Shown here in pieces: positions 50,124 to 60,617 of a stretch of DNA of 64,000 nt (position 1 is its first letter; every line of letters begins with the position of its first letter). The notes beneath the pieces are model-generated. The model saw only the letters and a list, made by a program, of their open reading frames with translations, ran no database searches and was not told where the DNA came from. The stretch comes from Pseudogemmobacter hezensis (GTDB taxonomy: Bacteria; Pseudomonadota; Alphaproteobacteria; Rhodobacterales; Rhodobacteraceae): positions 62,001-126,000 of the forward strand of contig NZ_JABJXT010000009.1 in assembly GCF_013155295.1 (NCBI RefSeq), read 5' to 3'. A program made the position numbers and the translations under genes.

Positions 50124-51439
50124 GCCGTGAAAGCATCCTTGGCGCGGTCGGTATAGGCCTTGTAACGGTCCTTGCGGCCGCGCCTGCCGCCTTTGGCGTC
50201 AATCGGCGGGAAGAGACCGAAATTCACATTCATCGGCTGGAAGGTTTTCGCCTCGGCCCCGCCGGTAATATGGGTGATCAGCGCCCCCATGGCGGTGTCA
50301 GCGGGGGGCGGCGGCAGATCCTGGCCTTTGATCTCTGCCGCAGCCATCCGGCCCGCCAGCAGCCCCATGGCCGCAGATTCGACATAGCCCTCAACCCCGG
50401 TGATCTGGCCTGCGAAACGGATATTCGGGCGCGATTTCAGCCGCATCTGATTGTCGAGCAGCGTGGGCGAGTTGATGAAAGTATTGCGGTGAATGCCGCC
50501 AAGCCGCGCAAAGCTGGCATTCTCAAGACCGGGAATCATTTTGAAAACAGCGGTTTGGGCGCCGTATTTCATTTTGGTCTGGAAGCCCACGATATTGTAA
50601 AGCGTGCCAAGCGCATTGTCGCGGCGCAGCTGCACCACGGCATGGGCTTTGGTGTCGGGGGCATGGGAATTGGTCAGGCCAACCGGCTTCATCGGGCCAA
50701 AGCGCAGGGTTTCGCGCCCGCGCTCGGCCATGACCTCAATCGGCAGGCAACCGTCGAAATAGCCTGCGGTCTCGCCCTCGTGGAATTCGGTTTTCTCAGC
50801 CGCCAGCAGCGCGTCGATGAAAGCCTCATACTGAGGTTTGGTCATCGGGCAGTTGATATAGGCCTTCTGCTCTTCCTCGGTCTCGCCTTTGTCATAGCGC
50901 GACTGGCGCCAGGCGATGTCCATATCGATGGTCTCGGCATAGACGATGGGGGCGATCGCATCGAAAAACGCCAGGCTTTCGGCGCCTGTCTCTGTTCGGA
51001 TCGCCTCGGCCAGCGCGCCAGAGGTCAGCGGGCCGGTGGCGATGATCCAGTGGCCGTCATCTGGCAGCGCGGTAATCTCGCCCGGCGCGAATGAAATCAG
51101 CGGATGCGCCCGCAGTTTCGCCGTGACCGAGGCCGAGAAGGCATCGCGGTCAACCGCCAGCGCCCCCCCGGCGGGCAGGCGATGCTGCCGCGCCATTGCC
51201 ATGATCACCCCGTTGGCCGCCTGCATTTCCCAATGCAAAAGACCGACGGCGTTCCTCTCATCATCATCCGAGCGGAATGAGTTCGAGCAGACCATTTCGG
51301 CGAAATCGCCGGTGCGATGCGCGAATGTGCCCACAGAGGGGCGCATTTCGTGAAGGACGACCGGGATTCCGGCCTCAGCCGCCTGCCAGGCAGCCTCAGA
51401 CCCGGCCATGCCGCCGCCGATGATATTGAGCTTATCCAT
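50111..51439 (-). CDS. trmFO: Methylenetetrahydrofolate-tRNA-(uracil-5-)-methyltransferase
   Basis: A 442-residue folate- and FAD-dependent enzyme that makes ribothymidine at position 54 of tRNA. It begins [19 protein letters not shown], the FAD-binding motif. Other blocks are [56 protein letters not shown] and [22 protein letters not shown] 51439 is the family start; the open frame to 51475 adds nothing conserved. It is upstream of gluQ in a short tRNA-modification operon. Confidence 0.97.
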   Translation of the reverse strand: MDKLNIIGGGMAGSEAAWQAAEAGIPVVLHEMRPSVGTFAHRTGDFAEMVCSNSFRSDDDERNAVGLLHWEMQAANGVIMAMARQHRLPAGGALAVDRDAFSASVTAKLRAHPLISFAPGEITALPDDGHWIIATGPLTSGALAEAIRTETGAESLAFFDAIAPIVYAETIDMDIAWRQSRYDKGETEEEQKAYINCPMTKPQYEAFIDALLAAEKTEFHEGETAGYFDGCLPIEVMAERGRETLRFGPMKPVGLTNSHAPDTKAHAVVQLRRDNALGTLYNIVGFQTKMKYGAQTAVFKMIPGLENASFARLGGIHRNTFINSPTLLDNQMRLKSRPNIRFAGQITGVEGYVESAAMGLLAGRMAAAEIKGQDLPPPPADTAMGALITHITGGAEAKTFQPMNVNFGLFPPIDAKGGRRGRKDRYKAYTDRAKDAFTAWLG

Positions 51440-51505
51440 AGCCGGGGATGTAGCCCTGCCGGGGCGGCAGATCAACTGCCCAGATTGAGGGCTGAGATTG
51501 GCTGC

Positions 51506-51856
51506 TCAGATCAGGGCGATCCTTTCTCGCTGTGCGGGGTCCGGCCAGGGGCGATAAAGGCCGACATCGGCATGGGCGATCATGCCGTGCATCTGGTCGT
51601 AACGGCGCAGGGCCTCTTCATCGGTGGCCGCCAGCCCGGCAAAGGCGTTGTCCAGCCCGGCAAGGCCGGGAAGCTCGATCTCCAGCAGGAAATCGGTATG
51701 TGCGCCCGAGGCCAGGCCCAGCTTGCGCCGCAAAAGCCGCCATTCACTTACAAGGCCCTTGTTGCGCAGATGTTCCATCCAGGCGGCGACTGCGGCCGCG
51801 AATGACAAGGCCCGCGCCTCGGGCCTGAGTTCGATCAGACAATGATAGAGATTCAC
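51506..51856 (-). CDS. DUF6614-type small protein
   Basis: A 116-residue protein of unknown function. It begins MNLYHCLIELRPEARALSFAAAVAAWMEHL, which I recognise as the DUF6614 pattern of Rhodobacterales, and ends with an aromatic- and acid-rich tail (GLYRPWPDPAQRERIALI). It looks soluble, with alternating helices and strands that recall ferredoxin-like dimers. It lies between gyrA and trmFO on the same strand. A function cannot be given. Confidence 0.75.
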   Translation of the reverse strand: MNLYHCLIELRPEARALSFAAAVAAWMEHLRNKGLVSEWRLLRRKLGLASGAHTDFLLEIELPGLAGLDNAFAGLAATDEEALRRYDQMHGMIAHADVGLYRPWPDPAQRERIALI

Positions 51857-51913
51857 CGCATCCTCCGTGCCGGGATCCAGAGCACAGTGAAACAGCTAAG
51901 GTTTACCACCGGG

Positions 51914-51948
51914 TTAAAATGAAACGGCCCGCCGATGGGGCGGGCCGT
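51914..51948 (-). terminator. Terminator after gyrA
   Basis: A 10-bp stem, ACGGCCCGCC with its complement, and a 5-nt loop lie a few bases after the gyrA stop codon. On the minus strand the hairpin is followed by TTTCATTTTA, a reasonable U-tract. Confidence 0.75.
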
Positions 51949-51952
51949 AAAA

Positions 51953-54718
51953 TCATTCCTGTGCCGGGTCTGTGGGGGCCTCTGCTGCGGGGCTGTCTGG
52001 CGCCGCCTCATCCGCCTCTTGCTCGGCGATGCGGGCGACCGAGACCACCTCTTCCTCGCCGCCGGTGTTCAGAACCTTCACCCCACCCGCCGAACGCGAG
52101 CGGAATGAGATCTGGCCGACCGGCACCCGGATCGACTGGCCGGACGAGGTCGCCAGCATGATCTGATCCGACATGTCGACCGGGAAAGAGGCCACCAGCG
52201 GCCCGCCCGGCATCGATTTGGCAAAGGCGGTCACGCCCTGGCCGCCACGGCCGCGCACCGGATAATCATGGCTGGACGACAGCTTGCCCAGACCACGCGC
52301 GGTGATCGTCAGGATCAGATCCTCGGCCGCCGACATCTCGGCATAGCGTTCAGGCGAAAGCTGGCCTTCGGCGGCCTCATCCTCATCATCGGCCTCGGTC
52401 TCATCGGTCACGCCCGCGACAAGGCGGCGCTGCTTCAGATAGGCGGCACGTTCGGCCGGGTCGGCCTCGAAATGGCGGATGATCGACATCGAGACGACCT
52501 TGTCCTCGCCGTTCAGGCGGATGCCGCGCACCCCCGTCGAGCCGCGGGATTTAAAGACGCGGATCTCTGTCGTGGGGAAACGGATCGCCCGGCCAGAGGC
52601 GGTAACCAGCATGACATCGTCATTCTCATCGGCGATTGCCGCGTTCACAAGTGTAACGTTATCAGGCAGTTTCATGGCAATCTTGCCATTGCGCATGACA
52701 TTGGTGAAGTCCGACAGATCGTTCTGGCGCACATCCCCATCCGAGGTTGCAAAGACGATCTGCAGCTTGTCCCATTCGGCCTCGGGCACATCCACGGGCA
52801 TCAGCGCGGCGATGGAGACGCCGGGCTCGATGGGCAGGATATTGACCAGCGCCTTGCCTTTGGCATTGCGGCCCGCCACCGGCAGACGCCAGGTTTTCAG
52901 CTTATAGACCATGCCGGTCGTTGTGAAGAACAGCAGCCAGGTATGTGTATTTGCTACGAAAAGCGTGGTGACGACATCGTCTTCCTTGGTCTGCATCGAG
53001 GACAGACCCTTGCCACCACGGTTCTGTTGGCGGAACTCGGCCAGCGGGGTGCGCTTGATATAGCCGCCCGAGGTGATGGTCACGACCATATCCTCGCGCT
53101 CGATCAGATCCTCGTCATCCATATCGCCTTCCCAATCTGCGATCTGGGTGCGGCGCGGCACGGCGAAGAGGGTTTTCACCTCGGTCAGCTCTTCCGAGAT
53201 GATCGCCATGATCCGCTCGCGCGATGAGAGAATATCGAGGTAATCCTTGATCTTAGCGGCCAGTTCTTCCAGCTCGTCGGTGACCTCACGCACGCCCATC
53301 GCCGTCAGGCGCTGCAGACGCAGCTCAAGGATCGCGCGGGCCTGAACCTCAGAGAGGTTATAGGTGCCGTCGTCGTTCATCGTATGGCTGGGGTCGTCGA
53401 TCAGCCGGATATAGCCCGCAATGTCATGGGCGGGCCAGCGCCGGGTCATCAGCCGCTCGCGGGCCTCGGCCGGGTCGGCCGAGCTGCGGATCGTCGCCAC
53501 GATCTCATCGACATTCGAGACGGCCACCGCCAGACCACACAGGATATGGCTGCGCTCACGTGCCTTGCGAAGTTCAAATGCGGTGCGGCGCGCGACAACT
53601 TCCTCGCGGAAGGTGATGAAATGGCTGAGGAAATCGCGCAGGGTCAGCACTTCGGGTCTGCCGCCGACCAGCGCCAGCATATTGCAACCGAAATGCACCT
53701 GCATCGGCGAGAAGCGCCACAGCTGGTTCAGCACAACATCGGGCGTGGCATCGCGTTTCAGCTCGATCACCACACGCACGCCGACGCGGTCGGATTCGTC
53801 GGCGACCGAGGCGATGCCCTCGATCCGCTTGTCGCGCACGGCCTCGGCGATCTTTTCGATCATCGCGGCCTTGTTCACCTGATAGGGGATCTCATCGACG
53901 ATGATCGCCCAGCGGTCCTTGCGCAGCTCTTCGACATGGGTGATGGCCCGGATGATGACCGAGCCGCGCCCCTCAAGATAGGCCTTCCGCGCGCCCGAGC
54001 GGCCAAGGATCATGCCCCCGGTCGGGAAGTCTGGCGCCGGAACGATTTCCATGAGCGATTCCATGGAGATATCCGGGTTTTCTATCACGGCAAGCGTGGC
54101 GTCGATCACCTCACCCAGGTTGTGGGGCGGGATGCGGGTGGCCATGCCGACGGCGATACCCTCGGTGCCATTAACCAGCATATTGGGATAGCGGGCGGGC
54201 AGAACGGTCGGCTCGCGGTCCTTACCGTCGTAATTGTCCTGAAAATCGACGGTTTCCTTGTCGATATCGGCCAGAAGATAGGCGGCGGGCTTGTCCATCC
54301 GCACTTCGGTATAGCGCATCGCGGCTGGCGGATCGCCATCCATCGAGCCGAAATTCCCTTGTCCATCAAGGAGTTTCAGCGACATGCTAAAGGGCTGCGC
54401 CATCCGCACCAGCGCGTCATAGATCGATGCATCGCCATGCGGGTGGTATTTCCCCATCGTATCGCCGACCGGGCGGGCCGATTTGCGATAGGGCTTGTCA
54501 TGGCCGTTGTTGCTTTCGTGCATAGCAAACAGCACGCGGCGGTGCACCGGCTTCAGCCCGTCGCGCAGATCGGGGATCGCACGGCTGACAATGACCGACA
54601 TCGCATAATCGAGATAGGCGGTGCGCATCTCCTGGGTGATATCGACCTGGGGCCCGTCATAGACCGGCTTTTCAGGGGTTTCACCTGCGTTTTCAATATC
54701 TTCCGGAGTGTCTGACAC
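51953..54718 (-). CDS. gyrA: DNA gyrase subunit A
   Basis: A 921-residue type II topoisomerase subunit. The catalytic Tyr136 is in AMRYTEVRM. The quinolone-determining stretch reads [15 protein letters not shown]: the residue equal to E. coli Ser83 is Ala97, while Asp87 is kept as Asp101. The GyrA box is a variant, QNRGGKG. The C-terminal beta-pinwheel carries an insertion rich in acidic residues ([15 protein letters not shown]) and an acidic tail. The start at 54718 gives [13 protein letters not shown]. It is a single gene followed by a hairpin terminator. Confidence 0.98.
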   Translation of the reverse strand: MSDTPEDIENAGETPEKPVYDGPQVDITQEMRTAYLDYAMSVIVSRAIPDLRDGLKPVHRRVLFAMHESNNGHDKPYRKSARPVGDTMGKYHPHGDASIYDALVRMAQPFSMSLKLLDGQGNFGSMDGDPPAAMRYTEVRMDKPAAYLLADIDKETVDFQDNYDGKDREPTVLPARYPNMLVNGTEGIAVGMATRIPPHNLGEVIDATLAVIENPDISMESLMEIVPAPDFPTGGMILGRSGARKAYLEGRGSVIIRAITHVEELRKDRWAIIVDEIPYQVNKAAMIEKIAEAVRDKRIEGIASVADESDRVGVRVVIELKRDATPDVVLNQLWRFSPMQVHFGCNMLALVGGRPEVLTLRDFLSHFITFREEVVARRTAFELRKARERSHILCGLAVAVSNVDEIVATIRSSADPAEARERLMTRRWPAHDIAGYIRLIDDPSHTMNDDGTYNLSEVQARAILELRLQRLTAMGVREVTDELEELAAKIKDYLDILSSRERIMAIISEELTEVKTLFAVPRRTQIADWEGDMDDEDLIEREDMVVTITSGGYIKRTPLAEFRQQNRGGKGLSSMQTKEDDVVTTLFVANTHTWLLFFTTTGMVYKLKTWRLPVAGRNAKGKALVNILPIEPGVSIAALMPVDVPEAEWDKLQIVFATSDGDVRQNDLSDFTNVMRNGKIAMKLPDNVTLVNAAIADENDDVMLVTASGRAIRFPTTEIRVFKSRGSTGVRGIRLNGEDKVVSMSIIRHFEADPAERAAYLKQRRLVAGVTDETEADDEDEAAEGQLSPERYAEMSAAEDLILTITARGLGKLSSSHDYPVRGRGGQGVTAFAKSMPGGPLVASFPVDMSDQIMLATSSGQSIRVPVGQISFRSRSAGGVKVLNTGGEEEVVSVARIAEQEADEAAPDSPAAEAPTDPAQE

Positions 54719-55114
54719 GTTGCGCCTTCTTTGTCACGGCCGGGGATTTCAGGATACCTGACGCTCACCCGCATTTAGTTGGGATGAAGTTACACCATAC
54801 CAGCCATGGGGCGCAATGGCCGGGGGCGGCTGCTGGCGACAGTCCTGGCCAGAGTGCGGCAGATCACTGATATTGTTGAGGAAATATTCACTTCTCCCGG
54901 CGATAAAAAGACAGGTCAGCTGACAGGAGACAAATGGATGACGCGACACGACTTTTCCGACGGCCTGAGGCTATCGCGGGGCCGCTGCATTCGGCCCGTT
55001 CTTCCCATCACCGGGTGATTGGCCCGGCTGCGCGGCGCAGGCTCTCGGCATAGCTTTGGCTGAACTGGCGCGGCTTTCTTGCCGGACGGGCGCGGGCAGG
55101 GTATCAGCCAGGCT
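54719..55114. other. Intergenic region between gyrA and the KamA-like gene
   Basis: About 395 bp, with divergent promoters presumed for gyrA and the radical SAM gene. A short frame with an unusually good ribosome-binding site (54934-55053) is listed separately; otherwise nothing recognisable. Confidence 0.45.
54934..55053 (+). CDS. Small hypothetical peptide (weak candidate)
   Basis: A possible 39-residue basic peptide, MDDATRLFRRPEAIAGPLHS and so on, ending in RRRLSA. The only strong support is the AGGAGACAA directly before ATG 54934. Another frame starts 4 bases later. No family or repeat. It could be a leader peptide for the KamA-like gene, 62 bp downstream, or spurious. Confidence 0.3.
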   Translation: MDDATRLFRRPEAIAGPLHSARSSHHRVIGPAARRRLSA

Positions 55115-56275
55115 ATGACTGATCAGTCCCCGCCATCACCGCAAGATCTGACGCCAGGCGCCTCGCCTATCCAAAGCGCCTCGCCCATGCAAAGCGCATC
55201 GCCCATCCAAAGCGCCGCGCCCGTGCAAGGCGCTTCATCCGTGCAAGGCGCTTTGCCCGCCCGGGCGATCACCGGCGTCGACGGGCTGATCCGGGATGGC
55301 CTGGTCGATGCCGCCGGGCGCAGGGTGCTGACCGAGGTCGGGGAGGCATTTCGCATCCGCATCAGCCCCGCGATGCAGCAAAAGGGGGCAGAGGGCGTGC
55401 TGGCCCAGTTCCTGCCCGACGCGCGAGAGCTGAACATCCTGCCCGAAGAGCTGGTCGATCCGATTGGCGATGACGCGCATCGCCCGGTCCAGGGGCTGAC
55501 GCATCGCTACCCCGACCGGGTGATCCTGCATGCGACCCAGACCTGTGAGGTCTATTGCCGCTTTTGCTTTCGGCGTGAGGCGGTGGGCGAGACCGGGCAG
55601 CTGGCCGAGGATGAGTTTCTGCGCGTGCTGGCCTATCTGCGCGACCACCCGCAGATATGGGAGGTGATTCTGACCGGGGGCGATCCGCTGACCCTGTCGC
55701 GGCGCAGATTGGCCGATATGCTGGCGCGGTTGTCAGAGATCCCCAGCGTGCAGGTGATCCGCTTTCACACCCGCATCCCGGTGGTCGCGCCAGAGCGGAT
55801 CACCGATGATCTGGTGCAGGCGATGCAGATCCGGCCTGCGGTCTGGCTGGTGGTGCATACCAATCACGCCGATGAAATTACCCCTGCGGCTGAGGCCGCC
55901 TTTCGCCGCCTGACCCGCGCAGGCGTGCCGCTTTTGTCGCAAACCGTGCTGCTGAAGGGCGTGAATGCCGAGCCGGACCTGCTGGAGCAGCTTTTCCGGG
56001 CGCTGATCCGCAACCGCGTCAAACCCTATTACCTGCATCACCCCGATCTGGCCAAAGGCACCGGCCATTTTCGCCTGACCATTCGTGAGGGACAGGCGAT
56101 CATGGCCGCCTTGCGGGGCCGCATTTCCGGCACCGCGCTGCCGACCTATGTGCTGGATATCCCCGGTGGCCATGGCAAAGTGCCAATCGGCCCCGACTAC
56201 CTGCAAGAGGAAGGCCCGGGCCGCTGGCTTGTGACAGATCCGCAGGGGGGGCTGCACGATTACCGCGATCTCTGA
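55115..56275 (+). CDS. Lysine-2,3-aminomutase-like radical SAM protein
   Basis: A 386-residue radical SAM/PLP protein. The cluster motif CEVYCRFC has Cys144, Cys148 and Cys151. It is followed by VILTGGDPLTLSRRRL, FHTRIPVVAPERIT, YYLHHPDLAKGTGHFR (substrate Asp) and YVLDIPGGHGKVPIGP, whose Lys is the expected PLP anchor. It resembles KamA/EpmB: KamA makes beta-lysine, EpmB prepares lysine for EF-P. No efp, epmA or kamB-like gene is near, so the role is open. The N-terminal 45 residues contain five copies of a six-residue repeat (55161-55250). ATG 55115 is preferred to 55079. Confidence 0.87.
   Translation: MTDQSPPSPQDLTPGASPIQSASPMQSASPIQSAAPVQGASSVQGALPARAITGVDGLIRDGLVDAAGRRVLTEVGEAFRIRISPAMQQKGAEGVLAQFLPDARELNILPEELVDPIGDDAHRPVQGLTHRYPDRVILHATQTCEVYCRFCFRREAVGETGQLAEDEFLRVLAYLRDHPQIWEVILTGGDPLTLSRRRLADMLARLSEIPSVQVIRFHTRIPVVAPERITDDLVQAMQIRPAVWLVVHTNHADEITPAAEAAFRRLTRAGVPLLSQTVLLKGVNAEPDLLEQLFRALIRNRVKPYYLHHPDLAKGTGHFRLTIREGQAIMAALRGRISGTALPTYVLDIPGGHGKVPIGPDYLQEEGPGRWLVTDPQGGLHDYRDL
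55161..55250 (+). repeat. 18-bp in-frame tandem repeat in the radical SAM gene
   Basis: Five 18-bp units, such as CCTCGCCTATCCAAAGCG, encode successive hexapeptides of the form ASPIQS/ASPMQS/APVQG in the N-terminal extension. Units 1-3 are nearly identical and 4-5 diverged, consistent with recent slippage expansion. Confidence 0.93.
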
Positions 56276-56319
56276 TCTGCCGCAGATCAGCCAGGGCCCC
56301 GCGTTTACCTGTTCGGTGC

Positions 56320-57243
56320 TTATTTGGCCCTGGTGGGGCGGTCGAACACCTTCTTGCCCATCAGCGAGCCGACCAGATCCACCATCAGCCGCGTCGTCAT
56401 GCCGCGATCATCGAGATAGGGGTTCAGCTCGACCAGATCGAGCGAGGTCACCAGCCCGCTTTCATGGAGCAGCTCCATCACCAGATGCGCCTCGCGGAAG
56501 GTGGTGCCGCCCGGCACGGTGGTGCCGACGGCGGGTGCGATAGAGGGGTCAAGGAAATCGACATCCAGGCTGACATGCAGCATGCCATCTGCCGCGCTTA
56601 CCCGTTCCAGGAAGTCGCGCAGGGGGGCGACGATGCCGCGCTCGTCGATCACCCGCATATCGTTGATCTGGATGTCGCGCTCCTGCATCGCGGCCTGCTC
56701 GGCCGGATCGACGGATCGGATGCCGAACATGCAGATCCGCTCGGCGGGCACCGGGCGGGGGAAGGGCGGGAAGCCCTCAAAGCCCTCGCGCCCGTTGATA
56801 TAGGCAAGGGGGGTGCCGTGCAGATTGCCGCTGGTGGTGGTCAGGGGCGTGTGGAAATCGGAATGCGCGTCCAGCCACAAAAGGAACAGCGGCCGCCCGG
56901 CCTCTTCGGCCCAGGCCGCAGCCCCCGCAACCGTGCCAAGCGCCAGCGAGTGATCGCCGCCCATGATGATCGGAAAGCCGCCATCTTGCAGCGCCTGATG
57001 CACCGCCGCCTTCAGCACCTGGGTCCAGGCGACGGTCTCGCGCATCTGGTCGACGGCGGGATTGGCGCAGGTAACCTCGGGCAGGGGGCCGTGATGCAGA
57101 TCGCCGCGATCCTCGACCTGATGCGCCTCAGAGGCGATTTCACGGGCCAGCCCCGCCACGCGGTAGGCGGCGGGCCCCATCAGACAGCCGGGGCGGCGCT
57201 GGCCCGAATCAACCGGGGCTCCGATCAGAATGGTGCGGGTCAT
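56320..57243 (-). CDS. rocF: Arginase
   Basis: A 307-residue ureohydrolase that splits arginine into ornithine and urea using two manganese ions. Metal-site motifs are GGDHSLALGT, WLDAHSDFHTP and SLDVDFLDPSIAPA. SGNLHGTPLA after the DAHSD motif is the arginase pattern and argues against agmatinase. VELNPYLDDRGMTT closes the active site. No urease, ornithine cyclodeaminase or LysR gene flanks it. It ends 45 bp after the convergent radical SAM gene and is divergent from ccmF. Confidence 0.92.
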   Translation of the reverse strand: MTRTILIGAPVDSGQRRPGCLMGPAAYRVAGLAREIASEAHQVEDRGDLHHGPLPEVTCANPAVDQMRETVAWTQVLKAAVHQALQDGGFPIIMGGDHSLALGTVAGAAAWAEEAGRPLFLLWLDAHSDFHTPLTTTSGNLHGTPLAYINGREGFEGFPPFPRPVPAERICMFGIRSVDPAEQAAMQERDIQINDMRVIDERGIVAPLRDFLERVSAADGMLHVSLDVDFLDPSIAPAVGTTVPGGTTFREAHLVMELLHESGLVTSLDLVELNPYLDDRGMTTRLMVDLVGSLMGKKVFDRPTRAK

Positions 57244-57428
57244 AGGGTCACCTTCGGCAAACTGGTTTCACTTTCGCCCCAGCTTAGCCGTGCCGGATCG
57301 GGCAATCCAGCCCACTACGGCCCACTCGCAGCCCGCGCCGCGACCGATAGGCGCATAACCGATTTGCCGCAGCCCATTGGAGCCGGGCGCAGCCCCGGTT
57401 ACACTGGCCGCGATATGGGGAGAGCCAG

Positions 57429-59567
57429 ATGTTGATCGAGCTGGGGCATTTTGCCCTTATCCTTGCGCTGATGGTGGCGCTGGTGCAGACGATTTTGCCG
57501 CTTTGGGGCGCCTGGCGCGGGCGGCCTGTGCTGATGGCCGTGGCCGAGCCCGCGGCAGTGGTGCAATTCGCGCTGATTGCCTTTGCCTTTGGCGTGCTGA
57601 CCTGGGCCTTTGTGACCTCGGATTTCTCGGTGGCGCTGGTGGTCAGCAATTCGCATACGCTGAAGCCGATGCTTTATAAAATCTCGGGCACCTGGGGCAA
57701 TCATGAGGGATCGCTGCTCTTGTGGACGCTGATTCTGGCGCTGTTCGGGGCCTCGGCTGCCTGGTTCGGCGGGGCGCTGCCCGCGCGTCTGCGGGCGCGG
57801 GTGATTGCGGTGCAGGGCTCTGTCGGCGTGGCGTTTCTGGCCTTTATGCTTTTCACCTCAAACCCGTTTTTGCGTATGGAGATGCCGCCGATGGACGGGC
57901 GCGATCTCAATCCGCTGTTGCAGGACCCCGGTCTCGCCTTCCACCCGCCGTTTCTTTACCTGGGCTATGTCGGGCTTTCGATGTCCTTCAGCTTTGCGAT
58001 TGCGGCGCTGATCGGCGGGCGGGTCGACGCCGCCTGGGCGCGGTGGGTGCGGCCCTGGACGCTGGCGGCCTGGGTGTTTTTGACCATCGGCATCGCGCTT
58101 GGCTCCTGGTGGGCCTATTATGAGCTGGGCTGGGGCGGCTTCTGGTTCTGGGATCCGGTGGAAAACGCCAGCTTCATGCCCTGGCTTCTAGCGGCGGCGC
58201 TGCTGCATTCGGCCATCGTGGTTGAAAAACGCGAAAGCCTGAAAAGCTGGACGATCCTGCTGGCGATCCTGGCCTTTGGCTTCTCGCTGATCGGGACGTT
58301 CATCGTGCGCTCTGGCGTCATCACCAGCGTGCATAGTTTCGCCTCGGACCCCGAGCGCGGCATCTTCATCCTGATGATCCTGGGCTTTTTCACCGGCGGC
58401 GGGCTGACGCTTTTTGCGGCTCGGGCGGGGGCGATGCAGGCCAGGGGCGTATTCGGGCTGGTCTCGCGTGAATCTGCGCTGGTGGCCAATAATATCCTGC
58501 TGGCGGTGGGGGCTTTCGTCGTCTTCATCGGCACCATGTGGCCGCTTTTTGCCGAACTGCTGCTGGGCCGCGTCATGTCGGTGGGCGAGCCGTTTTTCAA
58601 CGCGGCCTTCACGCCGTTCTTCGTGGCGCTGGCGCTGATCCTGCCGCTGGGTGCGATGCTGGCCTGGAAGCGCGGGGATCCCGGGCGGGTGCTGGGGCTG
58701 CTGGCGCCTGCGGCACTGGCGGCGCTGGCGGTCGGGCTTTTGTCGGTGGCGATCACCCAGGGGCAGGGCATGATTGCGCTGCTGGTTCTGGTGGGCGCAG
58801 GGCTGGGGCTGGCGCTTCTTTGGGCGCGGGTGCCGCAGCTGATCCGGCGGCGCGTGCCGCTGATCGTGCTGGGGATGGCGGTTCTGGCGCTGATCTGGGC
58901 GGTGCAGACCGGGCGCTCGGCGCTTGGGCCGATTGGGGTGATGCTGGGGGCCTGGGTCGTGTTCGGGTCGTTGGCCGATCTGTGGTCACGTTCCGGGCGC
59001 GAGGGAACGCCTTTGGCTGGTCGGCTGGGCCGTCTGCGCCATCTGCCGCGGGCCGAATGGGGCAAGGCGATTGCCCATGCCGGGATGGGCGTGGTGGTGT
59101 TTTCGGTCTCGGCGATGCTGGCCTGGAAGGTCGAGGTGATCGCCGTGGTCGCGCCGGGCGACAGTTTCGCACTTGGGCCTTACAGCGTGCAGCTGGCCGA
59201 TGTGCGGGCCGAGCGTGGGCCGAATTACATCTCGACCATGGCCGAGATGGTGGTGCGGCGCGGCGGTGCCCAGGTGGTGACGCTTTACCCCGAGAAACGC
59301 TCTTACCCGGTCCAGGGCATGCCCACGACCGAGGCCGGCATTGATTACGGCTGGCTGCGCGACATCTACCTGGTGATCGGCGACCCGCAGGAAAACGGTG
59401 GCTGGGCGGTGCGCGCCTATATCGAGCCCTTTGCCAACTGGCTTTGGGCGGGCTGCGCGCTGATGGCGCTTGGCGGTCTGTTCAGCCTCAGCGATCGGCG
59501 CTACCGGGTCGCCCCGGCAGGCGCGAAATCGGCACGCCCGCGTGGAAAAGAGGTGCCAGCCGAATGA
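57429..59567 (+). CDS. ccmF: Cytochrome c maturation heme lyase subunit CcmF
   Basis: A 712-residue membrane protein with many transmembrane helices, part of the System I heme-apocytochrome ligation complex with CcmH. The heme-handling WWD motif, here GWGGFWFWDPVENASF, is intact, with flanking ISGTWGNHEGSLLLW and the histidine-bearing AFHPPFLYLGYVG. The C-terminal periplasmic domain precedes a last helix and a basic tail. ATG 57429 has GGGAGAG upstream. ccmH overlaps its stop codon (ATGA). ccmE, ccmG and ccmI are not in the window. Confidence 0.97.
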   Translation: MLIELGHFALILALMVALVQTILPLWGAWRGRPVLMAVAEPAAVVQFALIAFAFGVLTWAFVTSDFSVALVVSNSHTLKPMLYKISGTWGNHEGSLLLWTLILALFGASAAWFGGALPARLRARVIAVQGSVGVAFLAFMLFTSNPFLRMEMPPMDGRDLNPLLQDPGLAFHPPFLYLGYVGLSMSFSFAIAALIGGRVDAAWARWVRPWTLAAWVFLTIGIALGSWWAYYELGWGGFWFWDPVENASFMPWLLAAALLHSAIVVEKRESLKSWTILLAILAFGFSLIGTFIVRSGVITSVHSFASDPERGIFILMILGFFTGGGLTLFAARAGAMQARGVFGLVSRESALVANNILLAVGAFVVFIGTMWPLFAELLLGRVMSVGEPFFNAAFTPFFVALALILPLGAMLAWKRGDPGRVLGLLAPAALAALAVGLLSVAITQGQGMIALLVLVGAGLGLALLWARVPQLIRRRVPLIVLGMAVLALIWAVQTGRSALGPIGVMLGAWVVFGSLADLWSRSGREGTPLAGRLGRLRHLPRAEWGKAIAHAGMGVVVFSVSAMLAWKVEVIAVVAPGDSFALGPYSVQLADVRAERGPNYISTMAEMVVRRGGAQVVTLYPEKRSYPVQGMPTTEAGIDYGWLRDIYLVIGDPQENGGWAVRAYIEPFANWLWAGCALMALGGLFSLSDRRYRVAPAGAKSARPRGKEVPAE

Positions 59568-60034
59568 TCCGTTCCTGTTTCCTTGCGATGGCGCTGTTGC
59601 TGACGCCGCTGGCGGCAACCGAGGCACTGGCGGTGCAGCCCGATGAGATCCTCGCCGATCCCGGCCTTGAGGCCCGCGCCCGCATGATCAGCCGTGAGAT
59701 CCGCTGTCCGGTCTGCCAGGGCGAGAATATCGACGATTCCAATGCGCCGATCAGCCGCGATCTGCGCCTGATCATCCGCGAGCGGCTGGTGGCGGGCGAC
59801 AGCAATGACGAGGTGATCGACTTCGTGATCGCCCGCTATGGCGAGTTCGTGCTGTTCAACCCCCGGCTCAGCGGCTGGGACTGGGTGCTCTGGCTCTCGG
59901 GCCCGGCGGCGCTGGTGCTGGCGCTTGGCGGCAGCTGGTTCGTGTTGCGTCGCCGTGCATTGGCGGGGCCGGGGCCGGTCAGCCGCCTGACAGATGAGGA
60001 AGAAGCACGGCTGCGCGAATTGCTGAAAGACTGA
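59564..60034 (+). CDS. ccmH: Cytochrome c maturation thiol-reducing protein CcmH
   Basis: A 156-residue protein. A signal peptide (MIRSCFLAMALLLTPLAATEALA) is followed by the periplasmic domain with the redox motif RCPVCQ (Cys48 and Cys51). It ends with a membrane helix (WVLWLSGPAALVLALGGSWFVL) and a short cytoplasmic tail. It keeps apocytochrome cysteines reduced for heme attachment by CcmF. The start overlaps the ccmF stop codon. It lacks the CcmI-like C-terminal domain, as usual in alphaproteobacteria. Confidence 0.96.
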   Translation: MIRSCFLAMALLLTPLAATEALAVQPDEILADPGLEARARMISREIRCPVCQGENIDDSNAPISRDLRLIIRERLVAGDSNDEVIDFVIARYGEFVLFNPRLSGWDWVLWLSGPAALVLALGGSWFVLRRRALAGPGPVSRLTDEEEARLRELLKD

Positions 60035-60184
60035 GGCCAGAGCAGCAGAGAATAAAGCTGCAGAAAATCCGGGCGTCACACAAGAGCGGCATTTTTCGCG
60101 CCCACTTTTCTTTGTCACATTCCCATGCTAGCAGCGCGGCCACACACGGGCCGGATCTGCGGCCCCCAGATATTGGAGAGCCCC

Positions 60185-60607
60185 ATGGCCCTTGAGCGCA
60201 CTTTCTCGATCATCAAGCCCGATGCCACCAAGCGCAACCTGACCGGCAAGATCGTTGCAAAATTCGAAGAAGCAGGCCTGCGCGTTGTCGCATCCAAGCG
60301 CGTGCAGCTGACCGCAGCCCAGGCTGGCGAATTCTATGCCGAGCACAAAGAGCGCCCCTTCTATGGCGAGCTGGTCTCGTTCATGATTTCCGAGCCGGTG
60401 GTTCTGCAGGTTCTGGAAGGCGAAGGCGCGATTGCGAAAAACCGCGAAGTGATGGGCGCAACCGATCCGGCAGCGGCCGATGAGGGCACCATCCGCAAAG
60501 AGTTCGCGCTCTCGAAAGGCGAAAATTCGGTCCACGGCTCGGACAGCCCGGAATCGGCTGCTCGTGAGATCGCATTCTTCTTCTCCGGCCTCGAGCTGGT
60601 CGGCTGA
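60185..60607 (+). CDS. ndk: Nucleoside diphosphate kinase
   Basis: A 140-residue enzyme that balances nucleoside triphosphate pools. The phosphorylated His117 lies in [13 protein letters not shown]. The N-terminal [20 protein letters not shown] and the middle [18 protein letters not shown] are standard. ATG 60185 is preceded by TTGGAGAGCCCC. It stands alone and is followed at 11 bases by the three-hairpin element, as eno is. Confidence 0.98.
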   Translation: MALERTFSIIKPDATKRNLTGKIVAKFEEAGLRVVASKRVQLTAAQAGEFYAEHKERPFYGELVSFMISEPVVLQVLEGEGAIAKNREVMGATDPAAADEGTIRKEFALSKGENSVHGSDSPESAAREIAFFFSGLELVG

Positions 60608-60617
60608 TCAGGGGAAA

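Noticed and set aside
56320-57243. Agmatinase (speB) as the identity of the ureohydrolase
   Set aside because: The SGNLHGTPLA segment after the DAHSD metal motif follows the arginase pattern, so arginase is preferred.
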